Source: Chinchilla lanigera
Lineage: Eukaryota > Chordata > Mammalia > Rodentia > Chinchillidae
DNA length: 64,000 nt
Reading direction: 5' to 3'
NCBI RefSeq assembly: GCF_000276665.1
Contig: NW_004955433.1
Span: 18,226,348-18,290,347, forward strand
Shown here: positions 37,454 through 48,699 of the stretch, piece by piece
Position numbering within the stretch: position 1 is the stretch's first letter
Layout of the letters: each line of letters starts with the position of its first letter
Position numbers and translations under genes: made by a program
The notes under the pieces: model-generated
Database searches by the model: none
Seen by the model: the letters and a program-made list of their open reading frames with translations, nothing else
Told to the model about the DNA's origin: nothing

Positions 37454-37475
37454 GGGGGCTGGGGATTTAGCTTAT
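37454..37475 (+). mobile_element. ID 5' stub of about 20 bases
   Basis: GGGGCTGGGGATTTAGCTT is identical to the ID head through its A box and then stops abruptly, with L1-like sequence following. Either a 3'-deleted ID or a recombination scar. Confidence 0.5.
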
Positions 37476-37880
37476 TTTTCTTTTATCCTTTCCTTCATCC
37501 CAGTTGCTCTTTCCTTTTGAATAGTCTCTTTTGCTTTCATAGTATCTATTTTACCTTTCAGATTTCAACACTTTCAGGTTCTTACACTAGGGAGACAAAC
37601 ATGGTGTTTTTACATGTGGGTCGGATTTATTTTGCTTATGAGTATAGTCTCTAGTTTCATACATTTACTTATAAAAGCCTTTCTTATCTTTCTTTATAGC
37701 CTTATCTTTCTTTATAGCTAAGTAATATTCCTTATCTTTCTTTATAGCTGAGTAATATTCCATTGTATAAATATACCACATCTTTTTCATTCATTCATCA
37801 GTTGATGGGCATTTGGTTGTTTTCAAGCTTTAGTTATCACAAACTGTGCTACTTTTAGTAAATAATTTGTGATTTCCTTT
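37476..37880 (-). repeat. L1 3' end, minus orientation, with a triplicated segment
   Basis: The sequence GAGTAATATTCCATTGTATA, AATATACCACATCTTTTTC, TCATCAGTTGATGGGCATTT is the reversed L1 3' region. A CTTATCTTTCTTTATAGC segment occurs three times, at about 37683, 37701 and 37731. The frames on either strand are remnants or chance. Confidence 0.7.
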
Positions 37881-38450
37881 TTCTGGATAAAGTGAAAAAT
37901 ACAAAGAAATGTGACTTCCACATATACCCTCCTCCTGGAAATGACTTCAATAAAAGCATTTTTTCCCTCATAATTTTTACCTAACTGTTTAATTTTGGTC
38001 TAGATTTTTTTCCCATATCATTTCAAATGATTTCCTTAGTTCTTGGACTTTTGTATTATGTGCTTTGCTAAAATAAATCTCACAAATTTCTACTCTGTTC
38101 TTATCTCTTCCTCTGGATTCAATATGTCTTTGTTCTGTATGTTTGCTACTTCTCATTCATTCCATTTCAATGTGAGGAGTATCCACCCATGGCAACCATC
38201 TTTTCCTTTTGAGCTAGTGATTTTCTCATTAATGCATTAAGGATTTCCTCACCAACGCTTGTTAAGATCCTTATAATCCATAGTACTCTACAGTGTTCAC
38301 ATTTATAAATTCTATCAAACATCTATCATAGGTGTTTTCCTAAAGAAGTAAAATTAATTCCAGTGAGAATAATTTGTCCTCAGCATGAGTCAGGTCTAAA
38401 TTTTTTCTCTATCCTTTTCCCCAACTCCTTAATCATTGCTATTGCTCACC
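37881..38450. other. DNA without a recognised feature
   Basis: Nothing assignable. Confidence 0.4.
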
Positions 38451-38476
38451 AAAAAAAAAAAAAAAAAAAAAAAAAA
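38451..38476. repeat. Poly-A tract, 26 bases
   Basis: Uninterrupted A run without a recognisable SINE body upstream; possibly the tail of an eroded retroposon. Confidence 0.9.
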
Positions 38477-38778
38477 CCTATCTTGCCTTCCCTCAGATTT
38501 TAGTTTTGGAGAAATTTTAACCTAAGATACATTTATCTTGATTTATAGGAGATAGTCCCAGTGTATGCTTAATGTCACAAACGTTACGAACAGTGCTCTC
38601 ATTCAGTCTTTAAATTTTCCTAGTTTGGGCCATAAATAGTTCACTGATGCTTACTCTTCCTTAATTGTATATGGACAATGCATAATGTAGTCTAATTCCA
38701 AGACTTAAAAAATAAGAATATTTTGATTGTAATCTTGCAGTATGCACGCTTAGCAAGTAAGTTTTGGTTTTTAAATTA

Positions 38779-38920
38779 TCCACTGAAATTTTATATATAT
38801 ATATTTTTTTTATTTTTTTGGTTTTTCTCCGGTACCGGGAACCGAACTCACAAACTTGCGCTTGCCAGGCAGGCGCTTTTGCCGCTGAGCTAAATCCCCA
38901 GCCCCTCCACTGAAATTTTA
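38779..38920 (-). mobile_element. ID SINE with perfect 15-base TSD
   Basis: Direct repeats TCCACTGAAATTTTA at 38779-38793 and 38906-38920. Minus-strand body with the GGGGCTGGGGATTTAGCTCAG head and a CGGTTCCCGGTACCGG end. It keeps several CpGs, which suggests a young copy. The tail is TA-rich next to T runs. Confidence 0.95.
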
Positions 38921-40157
38921 AAACCTCCTTCACACTACCTCATGCAGTCATTCACTACATTGTATTGAAATGCTAATACTAAGGGTAGTTGCACACTACC
39001 TTTCTGGTGTAATTCTGTAATCTCTTTTCTTATGGACACTATGGTAACTGAATTAAGATTAATTACTGGTATTTAACAACATTCCATCAACAGGATTAAC
39101 CATAATCCCATTATACATTTTAATAAAATCCTACATACTTGTCAAATCCCAAAACAAATCTTAACTCATCATAAAAGATAGTCTTTGTTTTCAGTTGTAT
39201 TTTAGTTCTTTTTCTTTCATGAGATTTTCTACAAATCACTGTTAATTTTTCAAAGTTATGCTCCCTTCTTTTGTGATCTCTCAAAAGCAATGACCACCAC
39301 TGATTTATGTGAATTATCTATGCAATGTCTCTCCTACCACTTGAAAAATAATACATGTTACATAATTACTTAACAAATGAATGTCAGTGGACTGTGGTGA
39401 CCAATTTATTTAGCATATGCAATCGAAGTTAAAGATTAACATTGTGCAAGGATGTTTTTAAATATGGCTCTTTGAGATCCCAAATGGTATTATTGTAGAA
39501 TATGCCTCCAAACATCCATTTTACATCCTTTTGCTATGTTTTATTTTCTGAAAGGATATTTATTCTGATTAAATTAAAATCATTTGGTGAAAAACCCAGT
39601 TACTTGGCTTAATCTATCTCAAGAAGACAGAATGTTTTATCATGAATTATAATAATGATCATAAACAGACAAATAAATTTTCAGTAATTACTATGTTTCA
39701 AAAGATTATATTTTAGAGAAAAAAACCACAATCTTCACTTTTCTTCCTCTATATGAACTAAGATTATTGCAGTTAAAGGTATAGGTTAAACAAAGGAAAA
39801 TATTAATGATGGAAAAGAGGAAATTCTTCAAATTTAATTCTCATTTGTCTTTGATATATATGCTATCTTAGTAAACTCACTAAACCTCTTCAAACCTGTA
39901 AGATAAAATTCTAATGTGCTTTTTAGCATTGCTTTAGAAATTTTAAAATTTTTTAAAATTTTATAGAGGTCTGAATTCAATCTGAAAATATATATTTAAC
40001 ACAGTATACGTATTTTAAGTATAGCTAGAGCCCATTCATGTTGCTTCTAGAAATGGTTGTATTAAACCAAGTCACAACACAATGAAAGCCATTCCATGGC
40101 AGGTTTACATCATATAAACCAATGCAGGTTTTAAGATTAAAAACCTATAAACCAGTA
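38921..40157. other. AT-rich DNA without a recognised feature
   Basis: Nothing assignable. Confidence 0.4.
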
Positions 40158-40290
40158 GCCAGGTGTGATGGTTCACGCATGTAATCACAGCCCTCAGGAG
40201 ATTGAGGTAGGAGAACTACAATTTTAAGGCATACTTGGGCTACAGAGCAACACCCTGTTTCAAAAACAAAATGAAACAACAAGTAAAACA
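40158..40290 (+). mobile_element. B1-type SINE, diverged
   Basis: GCCAGGTGTGATGGTTCACG head, a GAGATTGAGGTAGGAGAAC block, GGGCTACAGAGCAACACCCT and an A-rich tail. Confidence 0.8.
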
Positions 40291-40334
40291 AAGCAAAACC
40301 ACCAAAAATATATCAACCAATGGCTATGATAGTA

Positions 40335-40485
40335 AACTTCAGAGTATATCAGAGTTACCTGTACAGCTTGTTATATCTACAGAGTCCCACACCAAAGCCT
40401 GTATGATTTGATTCAATATTCTGGAGGTAGTAACTGGAAATCAGAAATTTGACTACGGAGCTAGCTAATTCTGATGCAGGTAATA
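40335..40485. repeat. MER5-like (hAT-Charlie) element
   Basis: GTATATCAGAGTTACCTG at one end and AATTCTGATGCAGGT at the other form imperfect inverted ends, with ACAGCTTGTTATATCTACAG inside, as in MER5-type elements. Confidence 0.55.
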
Positions 40486-43100
40486 CAAAGAGCAGCCACT
40501 CTTTCAACTTGGTGTATGTGTGCATTTTCAGTATAAAACACGTCTTACTGAAAACCCAGCCAAAATTGTTCACATAAACTTAACTTTGAAAAGAATATAA
40601 AACAGCCCTTGCTTTTGAAATGTCATATCAAACTGCGGCATATTAAAGGCCCTAAGGTTTTCTTCACCAAAAAAATAAATTTATCTTTTCTCAATTTAAA
40701 GTTTCCCAGACATACATTTCCACAAGGCCATTCTGCAACAAATCAGCAAAAATTACCTCTGTTGTAGGCACTGGCTGTGCCCTCCCTAGCTCTGTTTACT
40801 CGGTTGATGGACTGTCCCCCTCCTTGGAGGGTTAATTGCAAAACCCAAAGCCTCACGCTTTTAGATGACTCCTCTCTCGTGAATGTCCAGGAGGTTGCAT
40901 ATCATCGTGTGCTCAGTCTGGCTCACAGCATCATGTGGGAAACAGCTGTGCACTTCCCAACTCAGCAGCTGGCAATTTCAAGTGGCGGTACTCGATCAGT
41001 TACATGGGAGTATTTGTGCTATGGAAAGCAGTAATTCTACACAAACCAGGATTCCGTTTGTGAGAACTGGTTGGTAAACACTTACAAGGATACTGCTGGT
41101 TACCTCTGTATCAAAAACAGATTGGTACAGAGGGAGCAAAAGCCTGAGAATACTGCCTTAAGTTGTGCAGGTTCCATGAGCACCTTCATGTGCCAGAGCT
41201 TCATTTTAAAGGTTGCTGAGGCTCCACTTCAAGCATTTTGCTTTTCCTCCTGTACTGTTCTGTCTTCCACAGTCTTTTTTTTCTCTACTGGATTACCATA
41301 AGATCATTCCATTAATATATCACTTTTTTGAAAAGCACTATCTCTGGGTCTACTTTCAGTGTAGTTGCCTTAATCTTATCTCCTATTGAAGCAAGTGCTA
41401 TATAAAGCAGAATTTAAGAGAAGCTCAAATGTTGCAATGTATAACCATAGTGACATAGGAAATGAAAGATTACTCAGAGATGGTATTTGATTTAAATACC
41501 AAGAGGCCCAGAGGGCCTCAGTTCTGCATGCAAAAGTCTCAAGTAAATAGTCCCAAGGTTCATCCACTGCAGCTTTTCATTGGAAACTCATGGAGATGAG
41601 AACAAAAATAGAGAAGAAAAACATTAGCAACATTTGCATAGGAGTTTTGGTCATGGAGCAAGGAAGGAGCAGGACAGTCTACTACATGATCACGGTAACC
41701 TAATTTAAGCAAGCTTATTTGGCAAGAGGAGCACAATGGCAAGAGCAAATATCTGTGAGAAAACTATCATTGATTCTGCTTGGCTGTTGCCTCTATAGAT
41801 CTGTTCTAATCTTTGACAGTGCATTATAGGCACTGGTGACTGTTCTTCCAAGTTCCTTTCCTTTGCACAGTCATTTCAATCACTTCCACCTCAATTTTGT
41901 CCTCTGTGAGGTATTTTTTAAACTTACCATGTGAGGGCAAACAGAACAGTGAAAAGAAACTAAGGTAGAAATCTTCAAGACAATTGGCAGTTGCAAATCC
42001 ATGTAGAGAACTGGCCTCCCAAAGCCTGGAAGAAGAACAAGGACACATCCAACTCATCCCCAATTCCAGGAAGGAATCCCCTGCTAGGTTCACAGCGAGG
42101 TCAGAGATTAGTTTCATCAGACCAGAGGCCTTTTAATTGTCTAATTTCTAAATGATCAGGGGCAATTGTATTTTTCCTTCTCGCAACTTTACATTGATTT
42201 TGTGGGGAAAATACTCAGTCTTGGAGAACAACCAAACATAAACAAAAACTCTAGGTCTAAGGAAACAAAGGCAGGGAAATGAAATTTTTCCTGGGACATT
42301 ATATCCAGGTGTTCTGCTGGACATAAATACCATTTCCTAAATATATAAAAGCCTATTGTTACAAATCTTGGCTAACTGATGAATTAACTTTTGCCTTCTA
42401 ATTTAAGTTTGTATTTTGTTTAATTGATAAGCTTAAAACATTACTCTTGTGCATTGAAAATTCTTAGACTACGATGAGAGGGTTAATTTGCTCTTCTGCT
42501 GGATCAGTAAAATAACAAAGCTATTCAAGGATAATTGGAGATTTTTTGGTAACAGTCAAATTTAAAATGTTAGAACCTGAGACGAAAAGGTAGAGAAGTT
42601 GTAGAACTCTTTCAAATCCAAGTATCAGCTACCAGATTTCTTATAGAAAGAGTAAAATAAAGAAGAATTTATAAAAAAAAGTTTTAGGCATACAGATATA
42701 GTTTTGATATGAGAGAATTTCGTACGATAAAGTTCTTACCCTACCAGGAAGAAAAAAATGAAACATATTGGCAAACTAGAAGGATCAATTATGTCAAAAA
42801 AAGGTTTGTGGAGGTTTCAGTTTACAAGAAAGGTATATGTTTAGTCTTCTCCTCATAAATGTGTTATTCACTGTGGCTCACAGGAAATGAAATTTGACAA
42901 GTGAACATACCTCACTATGAATCTTTTGGCAAATTTAAATATATTCATACATCATTTACTCTCACAATTTTCTGTAATAGGATTACACTCACAAATTAAA
43001 ATCAATAATGGTCCCACCTATTCTTCTGGTTCTCACTGAACTTTCTTTCAACTCTAGCAAATTAACATGTCACCAGGATACCTCATAACACTACAGCTCA
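40486..43100. other. Mixed-composition DNA, no gene supported
   Basis: 40740-41290 is less AT-rich than its surroundings and holds several short plus-strand frames with no domain. 41370-42340 contains several short minus-strand frames, also without domains. Possible conserved non-coding DNA or an unplaced old repeat. Confidence 0.3.
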
Positions 43101-43185
43101 GGCTGGGAATATAGCTCAGCGGCATAAGCGCCTGCCTGGCAAGTGCAAGGTCCTGAGTTCTATTCCCAGTTTAAAAAAAGAAACC
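43101..43185 (+). mobile_element. ID SINE
   Basis: GGCTGGGAATATAGCTCAGC head, CGCCTGCCTGGCAAGTGCAA, a GAGTTCTATTCCCAG B-box region and a short A tail. Confidence 0.9.
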
Positions 43186-43339
43186 CTATATCTTAAACAA
43201 TAGTAGAATCACTCAGTGGCTTCACAGGGCCCAATAATAAAACAAAAAAGAAAGAGTGATGGAGCAACTTCTTCCCCCAGAAAAAGTATCTATAGCACTA
43301 CTCTACATTTTTAAAATTGTGATTCCCTAGGTTTTACAG

Positions 43340-43520
43340 TAGTAGAGAAACATTTTATTTCCACAAAGGACAGACTAAAGCCATTGATTTTTTTACTGAG
43401 AGCCCTTGACTGGTCCACAATGGCTGGGCCTTGTAGAACTGTTAACCTGGGGGAGGGAATATGCATCTCTTTAGGCACCCACAAACCCTCTTTGGGTTCC
43501 CAGGAATGTTCATCCATAAC
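43340..43520 (+). pseudogene. pol: Endogenous retrovirus pol (integrase C-terminal) remnant
   Basis: In one plus-strand frame the stretch near 43430-43500 reads with a Thr-Trp-Gly-Arg motif (codons at about 43445-43456). After an in-frame stop near 43472, a Leu-Trp-Val-Pro motif follows (about 43489-43500). That spacing is typical of the end of the integrase domain in betaretrovirus-like (class II) pol. Everything upstream is missing. It lies 5' of an env transmembrane remnant and an LTR, in the correct order and orientation. Assignment is from motif recognition only. Confidence 0.5.
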
Positions 43521-43979
43521 ATGTGGCACCAGATGCGAAGTAACCCTATGTTGCACCAGGTGAAAAGTAACTCCATCTGCAGCAGATGGTACTTCATCCT
43601 ACAGGGATGAGCAACAAGAGGAGAAGAATATGTCTACTGCCCTCTACACCATGATGATCAGGACTCACTTGTGGAGAGATTAAACAACTCACCACTAAAA
43701 GTGATCAAACACTGCAATGTACTGATATTCCTTTCACCCAGGAAACATCTTCCTGGCCAAAAAATCAACATTATGCAGTCATCAATACCACCAATAGTAG
43801 GTACTGTATACCTTTCCAGCCCCAATGGTATATAAACAATTTTTAATATACTTCAATTTAGATATATTAAAAAATTGTACACATCATGATACTCAGAAAA
43901 TGAGTCAAAGCATAGATCCCTACCTATCTAGAGAAGAGTGGGAATTTCTACTCTTAAACAAATTACCTCAGCATTTGAA
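43521..43979 (+). pseudogene. Unresolved pol-env junction region of the retroviral remnant
   Basis: Between the integrase motif and the transmembrane remnant, where env surface-subunit sequence would lie. Only about 460 bases remain, far too short for a full surface subunit, and stops occur in all frames I read. It therefore appears mostly deleted. Confidence 0.35.
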
Positions 43980-44579
43980 CATATCAGACAAAAATGTTTT
44001 CTAGGCACTCTAATTCCAAAAATTATTGCAGCTACTTTATTGGCTGCAACATGGTTACTGCTGTGCTCCATTTAACTCACTCTATCCAAACTGCTCAGGC
44101 TATAAATGGGTATTTCCAAAATGTTACCTTAGAATTATTGACTCAAACTGATGTTGATAAAGAAATTCTACAAAGACCTGATGCCCTTAAGGCAGCTGTC
44201 TACTAGAGACAGTGAACACCAAAATGTATTATAGACATGCTGGAGGCTTAGGTGTAATGCTGAGTATCATTTTATGCACGTTACTCCTATTACTTTCAAT
44301 CACTCTGAATCTTGAGAAGAGTTCCAACACCTTCTCCATAGAGCCTCTCATAGAAATCAGGGTGGAGATATTACTAATCTCCGTGGTCAGCTTCAAGCTA
44401 CACTTCATAAACTTCAAATGGAAGCTCACAACATTACTTTTGATCATCTCAGTGATGTGCCTTACTAGGCCAACCCTAAAAACTGGATCTCTGGTCTCTG
44501 CCTTCACATCTGGATTCTTATAGTTCTTGGAGTAATATATTTTTCTGCTCTTTCTTGTAGGGCTAAAAGCATTCTGTAG
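43980..44579 (+). pseudogene. env: Endogenous retrovirus env transmembrane-subunit remnant
   Basis: The 70-codon frame at 43994-44206 contains a heptad-like stretch with the Gln-Thr-Ala-Gln motif, an Asn-Val-Thr glycosylation site and an Asp-Ala-Leu run, as in class II retroviral transmembrane subunits. From about 44358 to 44579 a different frame continues with an Asn-Ile-Thr site, a stop near 44467 and a hydrophobic membrane-anchor-like segment. The fragment is therefore broken by at least one frameshift and one stop. Non-functional; the overlapping frame at 44212-44523 is a shadow. Confidence 0.6.
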
Positions 44580-44637
44580 TCATGATGACTTTCCTACATC
44601 AACCTGTACTCTGTGCCCCTACCTGTTCAATCTGCTT

Positions 44638-44659
44638 TAAAAAAAACAAGGAAGGGAAC
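44638..44659 (+). other. Retroviral polypurine tract
   Basis: An A-rich then AGGAAGGGAA purine run immediately before the TG of the LTR at 44660, in the position expected for the plus-strand primer site. Confidence 0.65.
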
Positions 44660-45056
44660 TGTGGGGAAACTCTGGGAGGAGGAGGAGTGATTGATATGAG
44701 TTAAAAAAGGAAGGTACCCTGCAACTGTTGCTCCTGCAATGCATGGTTAAAGATTGAAGCAGATGTGCAGAGGCAATAGCAAAGCAAAATCAACAATAAG
44801 TTATTCTCAGAGATGTTTGCTCTGGCTGTTGTGTTCCCCTTGCCCCAGTAAACTTGTTTAAATAGGTTAACATGCATCTATTAAATAGGTTAACATGCAT
44901 ACTATTCCTTTCCTGTCCCTAACCACAATGACTATACAAATATTGCAAAGTCTTTCTTTTGTATCTTTGGTGTCACTTCTTGAGTTACAAATAAATAGGT
45001 ACAGAAATCTCAGGTTGGGGGTACTTTTTCCTGAGACTTACTATAATAAGTCTCAG
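44660..45056 (+). mobile_element. Class II endogenous retrovirus 3' LTR
   Basis: Starts TGTGGGGAAACTCTGGGAGG directly after the polypurine tract. AATAAATAGG at about 44990 is a likely polyadenylation signal. A 23-base tandem duplication (TTAAATAGGTTAACATGCAT...) lies at 44858-44903, and a perfect 10-base hairpin stem at 45031-45056. The 3' limit is uncertain because no TSD can be tested without the 5' LTR. Confidence 0.6.
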
Positions 45057-45342
45057 TAATCCAGTCCCTCTGGATCTCTCAGTAATTTAACTAAGTTTCA
45101 CCTCCAAGGAATCTTTTATTCTTTTCCCTGCCATGGTTATATACTGTGACACTTAAACAGTAGAACTGAAGTTCTATATCTATGACACACAGTACTCCAA
45201 GACTACCACTTGCTTCAGTCACACCTCTAATGACTTGAATACGAGTTGATCAGCATGGGCATCTCATTGTCTTGGTGATTACTTAAGGATTGGGACTTTG
45301 CCTAATTCTCTTTTTCTATGTCTTTTAAAAACATCATAAACA
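45057..45342. other. DNA without a recognised feature
   Basis: Nothing assignable. Confidence 0.35.
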
Positions 45343-45445
45343 GGGCTGGGGATATAGCTCAGTGGCATAAGCACCTACCTGGCAAGCACAAGGTTGTGAG
45401 TTCAATCCCTGGTACTGCAAAAACAAAACAAAACAAAAAAACCCC
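45343..45445 (+). mobile_element. ID SINE with (CAAAA)n tail
   Basis: GGGCTGGGGATATAGCTCAG head, CAAGGTTGTGAGTTCAATCC B-box region, GGTACTGC end and a CAAAA tail. Confidence 0.93.
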
Positions 45446-45690
45446 ATGAACATTGTGAATATTTTAATGCTTTCTGAAACATTTTTAATGATATTTCATA
45501 AGTAGGCAGGCTAGCATATTCTTTTAGAGTTCTTTTCCAGAGAACTTGGGGCTACATTCTGTTTTATCGTTTGTTTGACATGGGTGTGTTGATTTGGGGC
45601 ATATTTTTGCAAGGGAACACAATATAATACAGGACACATATTTTATAATATTATTTGTAATAGTCACCCAAAGAATGATATACAAGAGAG
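45446..45690. other. DNA without a recognised feature
   Basis: Nothing assignable. Confidence 0.35.
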
Positions 45691-46499
45691 TGCAAGAAAT
45701 CTGTCCACACACTAAGACCAAGGAATCCAGCTGAGGGCCTGGATCTCAAGGAAATGTCCTACATGAGTCCAGCTTAAGACCTACAGCTAATACAATGTCT
45801 CCAATGAGTCCACCTACAGGCCCAGAGCCCATAACAAAATTTCATACAGTACTGTTTCGTGGATCTGTACTGCAAAGGCCCAGAGGTCAGTGGTGGAATA
45901 TATAAAGTCTATGCCACCAGGATGAAGGATCTGTGCTATCAGGCTGAGGGATCTGCATTGGAGCCAAGAAGTGACACTCAGAAGAACCAGAGCTTCCCCA
46001 AAAGGTACCACAGCCATCCTCAGCAACAGTATCCTCAGTGATGTCTGGAGCTTCTCCGATGATCAAGATGGCTGAGTCCCCATCAGGGAAGCCAACACAG
46101 AAATCTTCTCCAGGAGACTGGCAGTGCACCATCTTCCCCTCCAGAGCCAGGAAGTAATGCTCAAAGTGAGGACCAGACCTCCTCCCAAGTGAATCAAAGC
46201 CATTCTTAGTGCCAACGAGGTCCTGAGCTCCTTGTAGGATGAAAACAGCCAAGTTCATCAGGAAAGCCAGCATGAGGAGCTCCTCTAAAACAAACAACAG
46301 CTCCTTACAGCTTCCACCAGCTCCAACAGCCTTTCTCTGTTCCCAACAGCCTCTTTAGTTCCCAAAAGCTTTCTTCTTCTCTAGGTCTGCCTCTTATGCT
46401 GCTGGCTACAGTCCTTAGGTGGGCCTCCGACACCCAGCACCACACTTACTCAGTTCAGTTGGGGGTTATAAGTTGACCACCAGTTATCAATCCGCTACA
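45691..46499 (-). repeat. LTR-like dispersed repeat, long copy with doubled internal unit
   Basis: Same ends as 3277-3764, but 809 bases long. A unit of about 185 bases starting at a GAGCCAAGAAGTGACACTCA-like point (45960) recurs from 46144 as GAGCCAGGAAGTAATGCTCA. The other copy has one such unit (ACCAGGAAACAAAGCTCAAT, near 3474). The minus-strand frame at 45887-46297 is the longest in the window (136 codons), but it runs through this repeat. Both copies share an Ile-Phe-His-His-Trp-Pro-Leu-Gly-Leu reading on the minus strand only because the DNA is homologous. Not called as a gene. Confidence 0.55.
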
Positions 46500-47355
46500 T
46501 GGAGTAAGTAAGTTTGCCTATTTGCAAAGTGAACTTAGTGCATTTGTATCAAATATCTATTCTGAGTATTCTTTTCCCTTATAAGGTAGAGAGAATGCAT
46601 CATTCACAATTGATTGCATTCGGTTCAAATATTTGTTATGAGTATCCAAGTCAGGTGAATAATATTTACATTGGTAACTGGTACTGAAGCTCTTAATAGT
46701 TACCAGGTATTACTATCTATTATTATAATGTGTCTGTCAGATTATAGGTATTTAATAAAATTGTTTTAGAAGAAATAGTTTTGAATATTTAGACATTAAG
46801 TTGAATGTCTTTTATATAGACTATAATTCACCTTTAACTGAATTTTAAAAAAATAAACCAAAGACCACCAAAACTCTTTTATAGAAAAAGGAAAAACTTT
46901 GAATAATAAATAGACTTCTATAAGCAATATTTTTGGAGATTTAGGTTGCCTAGGAAATCATATAAAGATTATAAGTAGAATGCAAACACAGAAACTGATT
47001 CCTAAGAAATTGCTATTTTATCCATGAAGTATCAGATAAAAATGGTGATGTTATTCTTGTGTTTATCTATACGTGCCAGAGAATGTAGAAACTATTTTGT
47101 TTATGCCAAGATATGCCTGTGGAAGTGTTAGGTGGGCCACAAGAAATTGAAGCACACAGACACAGAGACACATAGATACAAACACATCTTTCCTTTAAAT
47201 TTCATAGAAGTTTTGAAATGCTTGACGTCAGGTTAAAGTCAAGTAAGGAGAGAATACTTTTTTGAAGACTGAATAGCATAGCAATTTGTCACATCAGACA
47301 GCCTCATCCAGAGAGGTATTTAGTAAAGCTACTTGAAAGGGATGTAAAAATTGAT
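46500..47355. other. AT-rich DNA without a recognised feature
   Basis: Nothing assignable. Confidence 0.4.
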
Positions 47356-47520
47356 TTTTTTTTTTTTTTTGCTTTTAAACAGAGTTTTTTACAAGTAATT
47401 GATAAAGACAGAGAGAAAAAAAGTTAGGAAGGAATAGAGGAAAGAAGGAAGGAAATGATAGAGGGAGGGAGTAAGTGAAAGAGAGAGGGAGAGAGACGGG
47501 CAGAGAAAGGGAGAGAGAAT
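47356..47520. repeat. Poly-T run and purine-rich (GAGA/GGGA) tract
   Basis: T run at 47356-47371, then a mixed purine stretch at 47408-47520 with GAGAG and GGAAG units. Confidence 0.75.
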
Positions 47521-47978
47521 ATTATCCTGCTGTATAGTGCTTTCAAGTTTAAGGGTTTTTTTCCTATAATAGGGTTATCTTTGTTCTTGAAATGTGTTCT
47601 ATAAATGTAAAGAAACTAAAGGGACACGGGACTTCCCTACTGCTTCTCACTGCTCCAAAGTTCCCCCACCCTAGGGAAAAATAATAAAAACACTGCCTTT
47701 ATGGGACTTTGTAAATGTGAGCTACCCCCACCCTAATCCCTGGCACACTGCCCGCCTGTGCTCTGAAGATCAACGCCAGTCATTTTACAGTTAGGTGTGG
47801 CTGCAGTGCTTTTATGCTGTGCGGAGAGAAGACAGCTATTCTGTTTCCTCCTGCTGCAGAGTTTAACAGATGTCTTGAGTTGTGCATACATTGTTCTCCT
47901 TTGAATAACTAGTACATTCAAAATCTAACTGGTCCATGGAGAATGTGCAAAGAACTGGCCTATATCACTTATTCATAT

Positions 47979-48009
<31 letters not shown>

Positions 48010-48356
48010 CACTTCAGAATGATTCTTTCCACAGTCACTATGTAGTCGTATTACTATATTCAAGTCATCTGAATTGTCTGTGTTTCATCTGTTTATCTGA
48101 AAAATGAATACCAAAACAGAATTACTCTATAAGAAAGAAAATGCCATGACAGATATATGAACAAAATACTCCAGTCATGTTTGATGTTTTTGATCATCTC
48201 CAATGTGCTTGTTCCAGTTAGCCCCAGATATGCACAAAGCACAAACTTTGTTTGAGGAATGAGGTGAGAAATGAAGTCTAGGTCCTCTACTGATGACTCT
48301 GAAATGAAGCTTGATTAGACTCACCATTGATGTCTAGGTGTTGTAAGGACCTGCCA
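47521..48356. other. Non-repeat DNA with a CT/GT tract
   Basis: 47620-47935 is less AT-rich and resembles no repeat I know; possible conserved non-coding block. A (CT)n(GT)n tract lies at about 47980-48009. Confidence 0.35.
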
Positions 48357-48478
48357 TATGCATTCATGGCTTTTTTTTTTTTTTTTTTTCTGGTACCGGG
48401 AATCGAACTCATGACCTTGCACTTGCCAGGCAGGTGCTGTGCCACTGAGCTAAATCCCTAGCCTCTTATGCATTCATG
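48357..48478 (-). mobile_element. ID SINE with perfect 12-base TSD
   Basis: Direct repeats TATGCATTCATG at 48357-48368 and 48467-48478. Long T run (poly-A tail on the minus strand) at 48371-48389, CGGGAATCGAACTC reverse B box. Confidence 0.95.
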
Positions 48479-48699
48479 TTTACACATCAACATGACTGGA
48501 TCATGGCCAAACCAAGTCAAAACTAGGGCAGAAATTTGTTAAGCAAAGTGTATTATTTTGTTTTAAATATTAAATTCTGAGTTCCAACCTAGCTCATGTA
48601 TATTGGTGCCACATATCTGCCCTCTGATTGGTGATATCAATCAGATATCACTGTTAGTGATAGTTAGTCTCCAAAAATCACCATTGGGCATGAATTAAT

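Noticed and set aside
44212..44523. 103-codon frame overlapping the env remnant, plus its opposite-strand frame
   Set aside because: Frame differs from both recognisable env segments; it is a shadow across a frameshifted retroviral remnant.
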